Origin: CBDCWQ01 sp965223435
GTDB lineage: Bacteria > Myxococcota > Kuafuiibacteriia > Kuafuiibacteriales > Kuafuiibacteriaceae
Reading direction: 5' to 3'
DNA length: 64,000 nucleotides
NCBI GenBank assembly: GCA_965223435.1
Contig: CBDCWQ010000020.1
Location: 1 to 64,000 of the forward strand
A program made the position numbers and the translations under genes. Positions 48,006-56,852 of this stretch are shown piece by piece. The notes under the pieces were generated by a model. It made no database searches. It had not been told where the DNA came from and saw only the letters and a program-made list of their open reading frames with translations. How positions within the stretch are numbered: position 1 is the stretch's first letter; every line of letters starts with the position of its first letter.

Positions 48006-49259
48006 ATGGCAGACTTTACACGCGAGGAAGTTCAGAATCGTTTTCAGCACGGCGAGGGACTAGAGCGTTTCGACCTCCAGGGCATCGATCTTTCGAAGCT
48101 TCCACTCGATGGTGTGAGTTTTCGTCGATCTGACTTGGACGGAACGAATCTGGAAGCAGCAAAACTCAAGGGAGCGAATCTCGCGAGTACGAGCCTGCGG
48201 GAGGCGTATCTGGTGGGTGCGGATCTGAGGGAGGCGAATTTGGCCAAGGCAGACCTAGAGGGGGCCAACTTGGCAAAAGCTGACCTGAGTGGCGCAAAGC
48301 TGAGTCGGGCGAACTTGGAGGGGGCGAACCTCGAAGGGGCTATTTTGGCTGGAGCCGAGTTAACTTTCGCGCAGCTCGATTCAGCGAATTGTGGTGGCTC
48401 GGACTTGCGCAAGGCGAACGTTTCCCATGCGGATCTGAGTGATTGTTACCTTGGTGGTGCGAATCTATCGATGGCCAACTTTGAGAATGCGACCATGTCT
48501 GGTGCAAACCTTGAGGAAACCAACCTCAAGGGGACCGTTCTCAACGATGCATCTTTGGCGGGTGCGTATATGGCGGGAGCCAAGGCTTCAGGCACCCAGC
48601 TTGTGAAAGCCGACCTTTCACGGGCTGACTTGAGCAACGCGGATCTCACCAGCGCGGATCTCCGCTATGCCAATTTCGATGACAGTGTTCTCGTTGCAGC
48701 CAACCTAACCGGTGCAAAAATATTTGGTGCGGATGCGAGGCGTGCCAAGTTAGAAGAACTCAAAGCAGATTGGGCAGATCTCAGTCGCGAGGGCGACAAC
48801 TCTGAGAAAATCCAGGACAAGGAAGTCATAGAAGCGCTGGAAGGCAAGCGTCAAACGCAGGTTCAGTCCTCACAGTCTGGTGCGGCCAAGCGATATTTCG
48901 GTCGTGGCGATATCCTGCGCAACGCGAATCTTGAGTTTGGTGAGGCTGCGGCTGTAGAGATCCAAAGTCGATTTGAGCAGTGCCACATTCAGCTCGCGAA
49001 GGGTGCGGAGCTGATTATCGGAAAGGATGGCGTGCTCATCGATTGCCAGATCACCGGAGGTGGAAAGGTTACGGTTCACGGGCAGTTTGTTGAAGGCAAA
49101 AGCCCTGGCATTGTTGATCCCACGCAACTGATCGTGAGCGCCAATGGTGCTATCATCAGCGCCGTTCAGCAGCCGCCGGGATCTACGAGGTTCGGTTTCG
49201 AACCTGGATGCAAGTTACGATTGAAAATATTGGAGGCCCGCGGGGCACGGGGAAAGTAG
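48006..49259 (+). CDS. Pentapeptide-repeat protein with bactofilin-like C-terminal region
   Basis: Residues about 20-260 are an uninterrupted run of pentapeptide repeats of the A(D/N)Lxx type (GANLEGA, KADLSGA and so on), which fold as a right-handed quadrilateral beta-helix. After a short charged linker, residues about 300-417 change to Gly/Val/Ile-rich beta repeats (ELIIGKDGVLIDCQITGGG, KVTVHGQF) resembling the bactofilin beta-helix of the next gene. The gene lies 30 bp after the Hpt/HHH gene and 10 bp before bactofilin. The two beta-helices suggest it docks onto or copolymerises with bactofilin filaments, which is an inference. Confidence 0.88.
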   Translation: MADFTREEVQNRFQHGEGLERFDLQGIDLSKLPLDGVSFRRSDLDGTNLEAAKLKGANLASTSLREAYLVGADLREANLAKADLEGANLAKADLSGAKLSRANLEGANLEGAILAGAELTFAQLDSANCGGSDLRKANVSHADLSDCYLGGANLSMANFENATMSGANLEETNLKGTVLNDASLAGAYMAGAKASGTQLVKADLSRADLSNADLTSADLRYANFDDSVLVAANLTGAKIFGADARRAKLEELKADWADLSREGDNSEKIQDKEVIEALEGKRQTQVQSSQSGAAKRYFGRGDILRNANLEFGEAAAVEIQSRFEQCHIQLAKGAELIIGKDGVLIDCQITGGGKVTVHGQFVEGKSPGIVDPTQLIVSANGAIISAVQQPPGSTRFGFEPGCKLRLKILEARGARGK

Positions 49260-49269
49260 GGAGCAACGG

Positions 49270-49698
49270 ATGTCAGATGGAAAAAAGGTCGCAACGAGCG
49301 AAAAGAAGACGGTGGTAGAAGAGGGGACTGAGTTCAAAGGAACGTTGTCTTCGAAGTGTCCTGTGGTTATCAACGGCCGCATGGATGGCGAAGTGACGGC
49401 ACCATCGATGCTCGTGAGCTCCTCAGGGGCGGTGAAGGGCAAGGTCAAGGTGGGTGATATTCGCTCCGAAGGAGAGATCGCGGGGGAGTTCGACGCCGAT
49501 ACGGTGGTGCTTGCCGGCAAGGTCAACAACAAAACCATCATCCGTGCAAAATCCTTGGAGGTGAAGCTTGCGTCAGACAAGGATAAACTCCAGGTGAGTT
49601 TCGGCAATGTTTCCTTGGAGGTGGGTGATTCTTTGCCGAAAACGATGACACCTTCAGCCAACAGCAACGGAAATGCGCAAAAAACGCCCCGAGCCTAG
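49270..49698 (+). CDS. Bactofilin
   Basis: At 142 residues the size is typical. The central DUF583 domain (about 15-115) has the characteristic sequence: EFKGTLSSKCPVVINGRMDG, GKVKVGDIRSEGEIAGEF and a repeated hydrophobic/Gly pattern that builds a right-handed beta-helix. Short disordered tails flank it. Bactofilins polymerise without nucleotide into membrane-associated filaments that organise cell shape, polarity and wall enzymes. It is the third gene of the operon. An M23 wall hydrolase, a frequent functional partner elsewhere, is encoded about 3 kb away on the other strand. Confidence 0.93.
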   Translation: MSDGKKVATSEKKTVVEEGTEFKGTLSSKCPVVINGRMDGEVTAPSMLVSSSGAVKGKVKVGDIRSEGEIAGEFDADTVVLAGKVNNKTIIRAKSLEVKLASDKDKLQVSFGNVSLEVGDSLPKTMTPSANSNGNAQKTPRA

Positions 49699-49759
49699 CG
49701 CACGTCCGTTCGTCCCGCTTTGTGACTTTGCCTGCATTCAACCCGCTGGCGTCGTGTGG

Positions 49760-49792
49760 GTGAGCCGCGGTGCGTCTAATCCCTCGGCTCAC
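49760..49792 (+). terminator. Hairpin after bactofilin gene
   Basis: GTGAGCCG (49760-49767) and CGGCTCAC (49785-49792) form a perfect 8-bp stem with a 17-nt loop, about 60 bp after the bactofilin stop. There is no T-run, so it is a candidate end of the operon only. Confidence 0.4.
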
Positions 49793-49965
49793 TTGAGTGG
49801 CCTACGTATCGAAGCGAAGACATGATGATCGCCTGTGGACATCGAGCAATGCCAAGAAAAGTCAGGCCTAGCCGGCCAGAGGCCGTGCACATCGGCGACG
49901 GCGACGGCGACGGCAACCTCAACGGTAACCGCCGGATCTGATTTTGCGAATTGCCCAACAGGCTT

Positions 49966-51177
49966 TTAGTTGGGCCGGTACCTGAGAATAGAATCGAGGG
50001 CGGCTCGAGCTTGAATTGCGGTTTCACGGCTTGGGTTTTGTTCCATTGCCGCCAGCAGGTGATGATAGGCGGCTGTTGTCTGGCCTCTTTTGAGTCTCAA
50101 CAGGCCCATCGCTAAGTAGATATCAGCCAGGTTGGGATGGTCGGTAGAGCCGTACTGGCCGAGGGCACGACGCAGTACCTCACTCGCTGCGACGTCGTGA
50201 CCACTATCCAGAAGGTGCTGTGCAAGTGTAATGCATGCCTTCGGGTGAAGGGTGTCTGAAGCTGATTTTCCGAGTTTTCGGAAGAGCGTGACGATCTCTT
50301 CACGGTCGTTTCTCTCGAGAGCGCTTTTGAAGGCCTCGAGGGTTGCGCGTGGTTCCTCGTGGCCTTTTGTTTTGGTTCTCCAGTAGCCGTCGGCTCCTGG
50401 CCATCGCCAGGCGAAGCGTTCTCCGAGTTTTGCGATGAGGACCCCAAAAAGAAATCCTCCAAGATGGGCTCCATACGCGACGTTGGACTGTAGCCCGCTG
50501 ATGACCGGCAAGAGGTTGTCCACAACGACGTAAAAGCCCAACACGAGTCTCGCAGGCAGAAAAACAGTATGCATGAAAAAGGGGAAAAGAAAGATAAAGA
50601 CCTTGACTCGATTACGAGGGAAAAGAACGAAGTAGAGCCCCAGAACGCCCGAGATTGCGCCCGATGCGCCGATGAGGGGCAGCATTGAATCTTGCGCGAA
50701 GGCAGAGAAACTCCATGTCGCGATCACGCCGGCTCCGAGGTAGGTCAACAAAAAACCTAGCCGTCCGAGTCGATGCTCTACGTTGTCTCCGTAGATCCAC
50801 AAGAACAGCATATTGCCGGCAAGATGGGCGAAGCTGCCATGCAGGAATAACGAGGCGAAGAGGTCGGTATACTCAGGCGCTGCGGGTTTGTAGCCGTGCA
50901 CAAAGGCAAAGACACTGTAGGCGTCGATTTGGGCGAGGACCCTGTGTGCCGGCATCCCGAAAGGCAGTGTGGGCAGAACGTGGCGCAGATATTCTTGAAC
51001 GAGGGGGTCGTTTGGGTCTGGTGCCTGAAGGCTCAGGGGCAAGGTGATAGCCAAATAGATGAGTCCATTGATGCCGATCAGCCCCCAAGTGACGAAGGGC
51101 GTATAGCGGTGAGGGTTCGGTGTGTCACCGATCGGGAGGAACAAAAGATGTGCCTTCTTGCGGGCCGCGCCGACCAT
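49966..51177 (-). CDS. Rhomboid-family intramembrane serine protease with TPR-like tail
   Basis: ATG 51177 gives MVGAARKKAHLLFLPIGDT. A TTG at 51144 with AAGG upstream is an alternative, and the frame is open to 51291. Either start overlaps the folA end. The six-helix rhomboid core has the HGSFAHLAGNMLFLW motif (His and Asn of the oxyanion region), catalytic Ser in GASGAISG, and catalytic His in AHLGGFLFG. Both dyad residues are present, so the enzyme should be active in the inner membrane. The last 130 or so residues are helical TPR-like repeats (ACITLAQHLLDSGHDVAASE, LADIYLAMGLLRLKRGQ), probably cytoplasmic and protein-binding. It is last in the operon M23-thyA-folA-rhomboid. The substrate is unknown. 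Confidence 0.9.
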   Translation of the reverse strand: MVGAARKKAHLLFLPIGDTPNPHRYTPFVTWGLIGINGLIYLAITLPLSLQAPDPNDPLVQEYLRHVLPTLPFGMPAHRVLAQIDAYSVFAFVHGYKPAAPEYTDLFASLFLHGSFAHLAGNMLFLWIYGDNVEHRLGRLGFLLTYLGAGVIATWSFSAFAQDSMLPLIGASGAISGVLGLYFVLFPRNRVKVFIFLFPFFMHTVFLPARLVLGFYVVVDNLLPVISGLQSNVAYGAHLGGFLFGVLIAKLGERFAWRWPGADGYWRTKTKGHEEPRATLEAFKSALERNDREEIVTLFRKLGKSASDTLHPKACITLAQHLLDSGHDVAASEVLRRALGQYGSTDHPNLADIYLAMGLLRLKRGQTTAAYHHLLAAMEQNPSRETAIQARAALDSILRYRPN

Positions 51178-51700
51178 CGTTTGGGGGCCGGAGGATGGGC
51201 GTCGCCGTTCTTCGCATGTACGTTCGGAGGCGCAGGGCTGCGTCGCCAGGGTGCTGCCGAAGTGGTCCCGGAACCCAAAGCTCAGGGTCAATGGGGGGAA
51301 AATAGACGGCTTTGGGGTGGTTGATCGAATCCGGTACGTAGGTGATGTCGAGCCGATCGCACAGAATCATCGCTTCTTCGTAAATTCGCGCGCCTCCAAT
51401 GAACCACACAGTCCCAGTGCAGGCATCGAGGGCTTCGCCAATGCTTCGATAAGTGGTGACACCAGCAAGGTTTTTTTGCGTAATCACCACGTTTTGTCTT
51501 TTGGGGAGAGGTTTTTGCCCCAGCGATACCCAGGTGAGTCGGCCCATGATGACGGTGGTGTTGAGTGTGAGCTGCTTGAAGCGCCGAAGATCACCCGAAT
51601 AATGCCAGGGAATCTTGCCGTCCACCCCAATGACGCCTTCTGGGGACACGGCGGCGATGATGCCTCGTACGGGCAGAGAACATTTTTGCTTTTCGAGCAC
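51125..51700 (-). CDS. folA: Dihydrofolate reductase
   Basis: The GTG start at 51700 lies behind GGAAG. The fold's hallmarks are present: IIAAVSPEGVIGVDGKIPWH (nicotinamide loop and substrate Trp), DLRRFKQLT, VIMGRLTWVS (usually MGR.T(W/F)), and VWFIGGARIYEEAM (the GG.x(V/I)(Y/F) signature). It reduces dihydrofolate to tetrahydrofolate with NADPH, regenerating the cofactor consumed by ThyA, whose gene ends 27 bp upstream in the same operon. The C-terminus runs about 30 residues beyond the core and overlaps the start of the rhomboid gene. Confidence 0.95.
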   Translation of the reverse strand: MLEKQKCSLPVRGIIAAVSPEGVIGVDGKIPWHYSGDLRRFKQLTLNTTVIMGRLTWVSLGQKPLPKRQNVVITQKNLAGVTTYRSIGEALDACTGTVWFIGGARIYEEAMILCDRLDITYVPDSINHPKAVYFPPIDPELWVPGPLRQHPGDAALRLRTYMRRTATPILRPPNDGRRGPQEGTSFVPPDR

Positions 51701-51727
51701 GGTGAACTTCCATTCCGTGGTGTCGGC

Positions 51728-52609
51728 TTACACCGCGACTTTGAGTTTGATGGCGGGGTGGGGATCGTAGCCGCTCAGTTGGAAATGTTCGAGAACCGTG
51801 TCGGTGTCTGCTTCAAGGAGGGGCTTCAGGTCATCCAGTTTCTTGATGTCTGGACTGATGGTCAGGGTGGGTCGGGCCCTGGGCGAGCGCTCCAGTTGGG
51901 CCGTCAGTCCTGGAACATGATCAAATTCCGCCATCGAGCCATCGGCTTTTTTGGTGTAGATGTGGGCGTCGATGAGTGTGTGGGCGAAGGAGCCGACAGG
52001 AATGCCGCTAAAGCGCGAAAACAGCGTCAAGAGCAGAGCGTAGCCCGCGATGTTGTAAGGTACGCCGAGTCCAATGTCGCAACTTCTTTGGGTGAGGTGC
52101 AGACAAAGGCGGGGTGCGCCGTTTTTGTCGGTTTGCACGTTGAGTACATAGAGGGCATGGCAAGGAGGAAGGGCGCTGTTTTGTGCGTTCTCTGGGGCCC
52201 AGGCGCTGATGACCAGGCGCCGGCTCATGGGGTTTTTTTGAAGTTCCTCGACAACCCATCGGACCTGGTCATTGAATCTCGGACGGTTGTCGGTGCCTAT
52301 GACGGGGAAATGTCTCCAAAAGTTGCCGTAGGCGCTCGGGACCATGCCGTTTTCGTCGGCCCAGGGGTCCCAAAACTTACAGTCATGTTTTTTGAGCAGA
52401 CCGATGTGCCGTTCTCCGGAAAGGAACCAGAGGTTTTCGACAACGATGTTTTTCCACGAGATTTTTTTGGTGGTGAGGAGCGGAAATCCGTCGGCGAGGT
52501 CAATCTCGTAGTTGAGGTTGAACGTTGAGATGGTATCCACGCCGGTTCGGTTCTCTTTACGGGTCCCCTTCGTGAGGACTTCGCGGACGGCGTCGAGGTA
52601 GACTTTCAA
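51728..52609 (-). CDS. thyA: Thymidylate synthase
   Basis: TTG 52609 is chosen because AAGGAG lies 7 bases upstream and the protein then begins directly at the conserved KVYLDAVREVL. The open frame extends to 52891 into the preceding gene and is not coding. Key motifs: GTRKENRTGVDT (phosphate-binding Arg), RRLVISAWAPEN, the active-site Cys in ALPPCHALYVLNVQ, QRSCDIGLGVPYN and HIYTKK. It converts dUMP to dTMP using methylene-tetrahydrofolate. The 293-residue length is somewhat above the E. coli enzyme. It is coupled with folA downstream, and the M23 gene ends 19 bp upstream. Confidence 0.96.
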   Translation of the reverse strand: MKVYLDAVREVLTKGTRKENRTGVDTISTFNLNYEIDLADGFPLLTTKKISWKNIVVENLWFLSGERHIGLLKKHDCKFWDPWADENGMVPSAYGNFWRHFPVIGTDNRPRFNDQVRWVVEELQKNPMSRRLVISAWAPENAQNSALPPCHALYVLNVQTDKNGAPRLCLHLTQRSCDIGLGVPYNIAGYALLLTLFSRFSGIPVGSFAHTLIDAHIYTKKADGSMAEFDHVPGLTAQLERSPRARPTLTISPDIKKLDDLKPLLEADTDTVLEHFQLSGYDPHPAIKLKVAV

Positions 52610-52628
52610 GCTCGCTCTCCTTGTTTGG

Positions 52629-53915
52629 TTAAGACTTCGCTTTGCCGGCATTCGCTTCGGGTTCAGTTTGAAGCGCGGCAAGCAGACGAAACATGGTTCT
52701 TTGGAAGGCTTCGATCTCGTGGGCTTCGAGCGGCGGAGCGGGGGCATTGGCGAGCGACCTCGGGTCGATATGCCTTCCGTGGACCAGCGCCTCGAAATGA
52801 AGGTGGGCGCCCGTGGCGAGCCCCGTCTGCCCCACAAAGCCGATGAATTGCCCTTGGTCGATGCGTGAGCCTTCTCGAATGCCCGGCGCAAAGTGGCTCA
52901 GGTGAGCATAGCGGGTGACCAGCCCGTTGGCATGCAGGAGCGACACCACCTTTCCCAGTCGTCCCTTGCGTCTGGCGTATTGCACCACGCCCTTGGCGGC
53001 TGCGCGCACCCCCGTGCCTTGGGCGGCGCCATAGTCGATGCCTTGGTGTAGGCGTGGTGTACCAAGGACCGGGTGAACACGCATCCCGAAGCCACTGGTC
53101 ATGCGGCCTTTTCGAATGGGTTTTTCGAGCAAGCTTTGGGCGACGGGACGCCCTTCTTCGGTGTAGTAGCCTGAACGGTTTTGGTCTCGTTCAAAAAAGA
53201 ACGCCCTCAGGACATCGTTGTCAGGGGTTCGAAGCTCTGCTGCCAGAATCTTTTTGTAGTCGACAAATTCATCCTCGATGAATCTTTTTTCGACCAGAAC
53301 GTCGAGCCGGGTTCCGGCACGTCGCAGCAACCGCGCATGCCCCGAAAAAAGCTCAGCGATAAGAAAACCAAGCCCAGGATCACGCCCGCTGGCGCGCACC
53401 GTTCGCCCGAGGGAGCCTTTGAGAACCAGGCGAACGTGGCTGGTCTCGGTGTGGGTGGGGAGTTCGACGGCTCGAACCCCCCATCGCCCGTTCGCCAGCC
53501 TGCGACCGCACAGGGCCATTCGGCTTCGCGGTGTCGCTCGCAGTCGGAACCACACCGTGCGCCCATCTTTGTTTTGGCCTGCCCGAAATCGCGCACCGGG
53601 ACGGATGACCGAAACATCGTAGTGCTTGCGCAACGCCCCATACAGGCTTTGAATGTCTTTGGGGTGAACGGTCATCGACCGGAGGGCCGTCCAAAAGGAG
53701 TCGCCGCGAACCACCGTCTTGCTGCGCGCAGGGCCGCCTTCGCATGGTGCGTGGCGGGCTACGGAAGCGACACTGGCACGGACGAAAGGAAAAGCTGTGG
53801 CCTCTGGCTGCGGGACCCATACCGCGATCCCGGCCGCACAGATGCCAAACGCGGCCCGATTCACGGGAAAGTTATAGTGCGCCGGTGCGGGGATGCCCAG
53901 CCAATTTTTGCCCAT
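52629..53915 (-). CDS. Exported M23-family metallopeptidase
   Basis: ATG 53915 follows GGAGGGCG. The N-terminus has a hydrophobic stretch (AAFGICAAGIAVWV) that may be a signal peptide or anchor. A LysM/OapA-like region follows (DSFWTALRSMTVHPKDIQSL). The C-terminal domain is M23: GFGMRVHPVLGTPRLHQGID (first zinc ligands His and Asp), TRYAHLS, and TGLATGAHLHFE (HxH). All zinc ligands are present, so it should cleave peptidoglycan cross-bridges as an endopeptidase. Placement in one operon with thyA and folA links wall remodelling to growth genes. It may also serve the nearby bactofilin system, which is an inference. Confidence 0.92.
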   Translation of the reverse strand: MGKNWLGIPAPAHYNFPVNRAAFGICAAGIAVWVPQPEATAFPFVRASVASVARHAPCEGGPARSKTVVRGDSFWTALRSMTVHPKDIQSLYGALRKHYDVSVIRPGARFRAGQNKDGRTVWFRLRATPRSRMALCGRRLANGRWGVRAVELPTHTETSHVRLVLKGSLGRTVRASGRDPGLGFLIAELFSGHARLLRRAGTRLDVLVEKRFIEDEFVDYKKILAAELRTPDNDVLRAFFFERDQNRSGYYTEEGRPVAQSLLEKPIRKGRMTSGFGMRVHPVLGTPRLHQGIDYGAAQGTGVRAAAKGVVQYARRKGRLGKVVSLLHANGLVTRYAHLSHFAPGIREGSRIDQGQFIGFVGQTGLATGAHLHFEALVHGRHIDPRSLANAPAPPLEAHEIEAFQRTMFRLLAALQTEPEANAGKAKS

Positions 53916-54137
53916 TTCAGCGCCCTCCGGACATTCCAGGAGAGAATCCGAAAGTGGTTGATAACAGGGGCTCTTTTTGCCCAGCGGTCACTGCTTTGCG
54001 GTTGGGTCCTGGCCGGTGGCCAGCTCTGGTCCCGCGGATTTTTCGGCTGATCGTTTGCCTTCTGTCGTCTTCGGCTCAGTGTTAACCGCAGCGCTTGGCT
54101 CCGCACGACGGTCGGTTCGGCCCGCCTTGAGACCCGC

Positions 54138-55826
54138 TTAGTTCGAGAATTCAATTTGATCGAAGTCAAGCCCCCCGGTGCCGAGCGTTTCGACGACGAA
54201 CGAAACGCCCATGAGCCGGACGAGGTTCCCGGGGGTCTCCTCTGTGGCAAACGGGCAGCCTTCGACCGACGAATCAAGCATGCTCAAGGGTATCGTGACT
54301 GGCTGCCACGATGAGGTTGCCACCACGGGGTAGGTCGCTCGATTGGTACCGGGCAGGCACGGATCGGGTCCTCCTCGAAATGAAACGTGAAACGACTCTC
54401 CCCCGGTCTTTCCTCGGACCCAGAACCGGAGCATCGAATACGGACTGACATCGGTGGATGGAAAGTTCTCACCGCTCAGACCCATAAACAGGGCCGCGAA
54501 CTGGAACCCACAATCCTGGTTTTCTTGTACGTCGTAAGTGAACGTCGCATATCCGCTGTCTTCGAGACCCCCGGACATGACATGGCTCATCTGTGCTGAT
54601 GTTCCATTGCCTGGGCCACACCCCTCTTGGGAATCGATGGCCACGCCATTTTCCCCGCCGGCCCCATTGGTTGACATGCCATTGTTAAAGCTTCCCAGTA
54701 CGGGGAGCATTTCCGGTTCACCTTCACCTTCACCTTCTCCCTCGCCTTCACCTTCACCTTCACCTTCACCTTCACCTTCACCTTCACCTTCTCCCTCGCC
54801 TTCGCCTTCTCCCTCGCCTTCACCTTCACCTTCTCCCTCGCCTTCGCCTTCGCCTTCACCTTCACCTTCTCCCTCGCCTTCGCCTTCGCCTTCTCCCTCG
54901 CCTTCACCTTCACCTTCTCCCTCGCCTTCGCCTTCGCCTTCTCCCTCGCCTTCACCTTCTCCCTCGCCTTCGCCTTCACCCCCAGAACACTCGCAGCGTC
55001 CCTCGGTGACCGGGTGGTCGCCGACGGCGTCTCCGGGGCAGGTGGCGGGCAGGCCGCAGGGCGACACGTATACGGGGAAGCTCAAATCCGTGATGCCCAC
55101 GCCGTTGCTGACTTCGACCTTGAGCATGTATCTTCCGGGCATCACTGCGGAGAACTCCGCCTGCGCGCCGTTCGACCCTAAACAGTAGGAGGTTGAGTCG
55201 GTGTTGTCGGGCCCTTCGAGTACAGACCACGCCCAGGTGAGGTCGGCGTCCTCAGAGCTGACGGTCGCGGTCACCGTGAGTGCGGTGCTTTCGTCTTGGC
55301 AGATAAACTTACTGGGCAGGAAGGCGAGCTCTTCGATGAAGGGGGGCTCGGTGAAGACCAAGACTGTGTCCAATGCTCCGCTGGCTCCGCCTCTGCAGGT
55401 AGAGACCAATACGATTTCGGTGGTCATGGACGCCTCGACGCGTGCTTCTCCGCTGGCTGTGCCGCAGTCCTCTGACGGCTGTCCTTGCCCATTGAGCGGG
55501 ATGGCGTCGACTCGGTAGTCGCCAGGGTTGAGCACCACGAACCAGTCCGCAAAGGGAAGTCCTGCGAGCGCTTCGCTTACGGCTTCGGGAAGGCGTTCGG
55601 CTTCAAGGGGTATGGTGGCCGATTGGCTGGCGCCATCGGTTGCGGTGACGACAAATTGTACAAGCGCAACATCGACGTCGAGTGACCCAGGCACAGCCAA
55701 ACTGAAACGCAGTGTTCCCGATTCCCAAGTTTGTTGAGTCGGTTCCGGTTCGGTACCTTTGGTGTGGCATGCCAAGAGCAGTCCGGTCGTTGCCAGTCCA
55801 GCCAAAAGAGATTTTCTGGTGTGCAT
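54138..55826 (-). CDS. Lipoprotein with long Gly-Glu repeat linker and C-terminal carbohydrate-binding-like domain
   Basis: ATG 55826 lies behind GGGAGGCG. The signal ends in GLLLAC, so lipid is attached at Cys20. The N-terminal half has a beta domain (DYRVDAIPL, VEASMTTEIVLVSTC) and an Ig/PKD-like domain (TVSSEDADLTWAWSVLEG, GRYMLKVEVSNGVGI). A Cys-rich turn (GRCECSGG) leads into about 45 repeats of the dipeptide Gly-Glu. The C-terminal 170 or so residues form a jelly-roll-like domain (YATFTYDV, MLRFWVRGKTG, WQPVTIPLSML, GVSFVVETLG, DFDQIEFSN) similar to CIA30/CBM-type sugar-binding domains. It is a monocistronic surface protein; the ligand is unknown. Confidence 0.87.
   Translation of the reverse strand: MHTRKSLLAGLATTGLLLACHTKGTEPEPTQQTWESGTLRFSLAVPGSLDVDVALVQFVVTATDGASQSATIPLEAERLPEAVSEALAGLPFADWFVVLNPGDYRVDAIPLNGQGQPSEDCGTASGEARVEASMTTEIVLVSTCRGGASGALDTVLVFTEPPFIEELAFLPSKFICQDESTALTVTATVSSEDADLTWAWSVLEGPDNTDSTSYCLGSNGAQAEFSAVMPGRYMLKVEVSNGVGITDLSFPVYVSPCGLPATCPGDAVGDHPVTEGRCECSGGEGEGEGEGEGEGEGEGEGEGEGEGEGEGEGEGEGEGEGEGEGEGEGEGEGEGEGEGEGEGEGEGEGEGEGEGEGEGEGEGEGEGEGEPEMLPVLGSFNNGMSTNGAGGENGVAIDSQEGCGPGNGTSAQMSHVMSGGLEDSGYATFTYDVQENQDCGFQFAALFMGLSGENFPSTDVSPYSMLRFWVRGKTGGESFHVSFRGGPDPCLPGTNRATYPVVATSSWQPVTIPLSMLDSSVEGCPFATEETPGNLVRLMGVSFVVETLGTGGLDFDQIEFSN
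54717..54985 (-). repeat. 6-bp microsatellite encoding (Gly-Glu)n
   Basis: About 45 tandem copies of a degenerate hexamer (ccttca / ccttcg / ccctcg on the + strand) encode a Gly-Glu linker. Mixed codon variants are shuffled in blocks, pointing to repeated duplication, and the array length probably varies between strains. Confidence 0.95.
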
Positions 55827-56276
55827 GAGTGCGCCTCCCCGATTTCGTGCATTCCCAAGAGTTGGGATGACGGGCCGAGTAGCATGGACTTTTACACGCG
55901 GTCAAAGTGGCCGGGCCTTCCACTTTTTTCCTTCGGTCGACTGCCGGATGCCTCGCTGGGGCGAGCGTGGACCGCGGCGTGCAGAGCGTTGGGTGTGAAG
56001 CACGGCGGGGCCGGCTTTGCCGGGCCGGACCCCAAAGAACGGATCTGGGGGTGTTGTTGCGCGGGAGAAAGGTTTCGCGACGAGGGACCGCTGCTCTTGT
56101 TGGGCCGATAGGCATTGGGGGGATTTGGCTAGGGTTCAGCCCGAGGCCGAGATCCAAATAGCGAAGACCGGCAACCGGGGTTGTGCTAGGGGGTGGGGCG
56201 TGGCACCGAGCCCAAGACAAGGGCGATGCCACCGGAAGATGACCCTACGACCCAACCACAAGGAGGAGGCTTCACC
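55827..56276. other. 450-bp divergent intergenic region
   Basis: This separates the lipoprotein gene and the rubrerythrin operon, which are divergent, so both promoters lie here. A GC-rich hairpin, GGCCGGC-TTT-GCCGGGCC, is at about 56009-56026. Overlapping short frames show no protein-like features. Confidence 0.4.
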
Positions 56277-56696
56277 TTGGCCAACCTAAAAGGCACCAAA
56301 ACCCACGACAATCTCAAGGCGGCATTCGCGGGCGAGTCCCAAGCGAATCGGCGTTATCTCTACTTTGCCAAGGTGGCAGATGTAGAGGGTTACCCGGAGG
56401 TCGCCAGCAATTTCCGGGAGACCGCTGAGGGAGAAACCGGTCATGCCCATGGTCACTTAGACTACCTCAAGCAGGTGGGGGATCCGGCGACCGGAGAACC
56501 CATTGGGGACACGGTTCTCAACCTGAAGGCCGCCATCGCCGGTGAGACCCACGAGTACACCGACATGTACCCGGGAATGGCAAAGACCGCGCGAGAAGAG
56601 GACTTCGGCGAGATTGCCGATTGGTTTGAAACCTTAGCCAAAGCTGAGAAATCTCACGCCGGCCGGTTCCAGAAGATGCTGGAAATCGTCACCTAA
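56277..56696 (+). CDS. Rubrerythrin (diiron domain only)
   Basis: TTG 56277 has an excellent ribosome site (AAGGAGGAGG) and gives a 139-residue protein starting MANLKGTKTHDNLK. The frame is open upstream to 56193 without support. The ferritin-like four-helix bundle shows the diiron ligands FAGESQANRRYL, ETAEGETGHAHGH, AIAGETHEYTDMY and AKAEKSHAGRF. The C-terminal rubredoxin domain of classical rubrerythrins is absent. It reduces hydrogen peroxide in the cytoplasm with electrons from a partner, plausibly the Fe-S protein encoded next, 156 bp downstream. Confidence 0.93.
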   Translation: MANLKGTKTHDNLKAAFAGESQANRRYLYFAKVADVEGYPEVASNFRETAEGETGHAHGHLDYLKQVGDPATGEPIGDTVLNLKAAIAGETHEYTDMYPGMAKTAREEDFGEIADWFETLAKAEKSHAGRFQKMLEIVT

Positions 56697-56852
56697 GACA
56701 GCCCTTATGCGGCCGGACCATGGGCACCAAGCCAGCCATGCCTCCACGCGAAATCGGGCGGGACAGACACCCGCTTTCGCGTGAGGCTGGCGGCTGCCTC
56801 CCACATGTCTTTGGTGCACGGCGCCGGAGCCTGGCCTGCGAAGGAGATCTCT

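Noticed and set aside
51122..52528. 468-codon + strand frame opposite thyA and folA
   Set aside because: It is a shadow of two clear housekeeping genes. Composition mirrors their codons and no family is evident.
53181..54050. 289-codon + strand frame opposite the M23 peptidase
   Set aside because: It is a shadow of the M23 gene, whose zinc ligands are all present.
54717..54985. Possible CRISPR array
   Set aside because: It is a simple hexamer repeat coding for Gly-Glu, without spacers.
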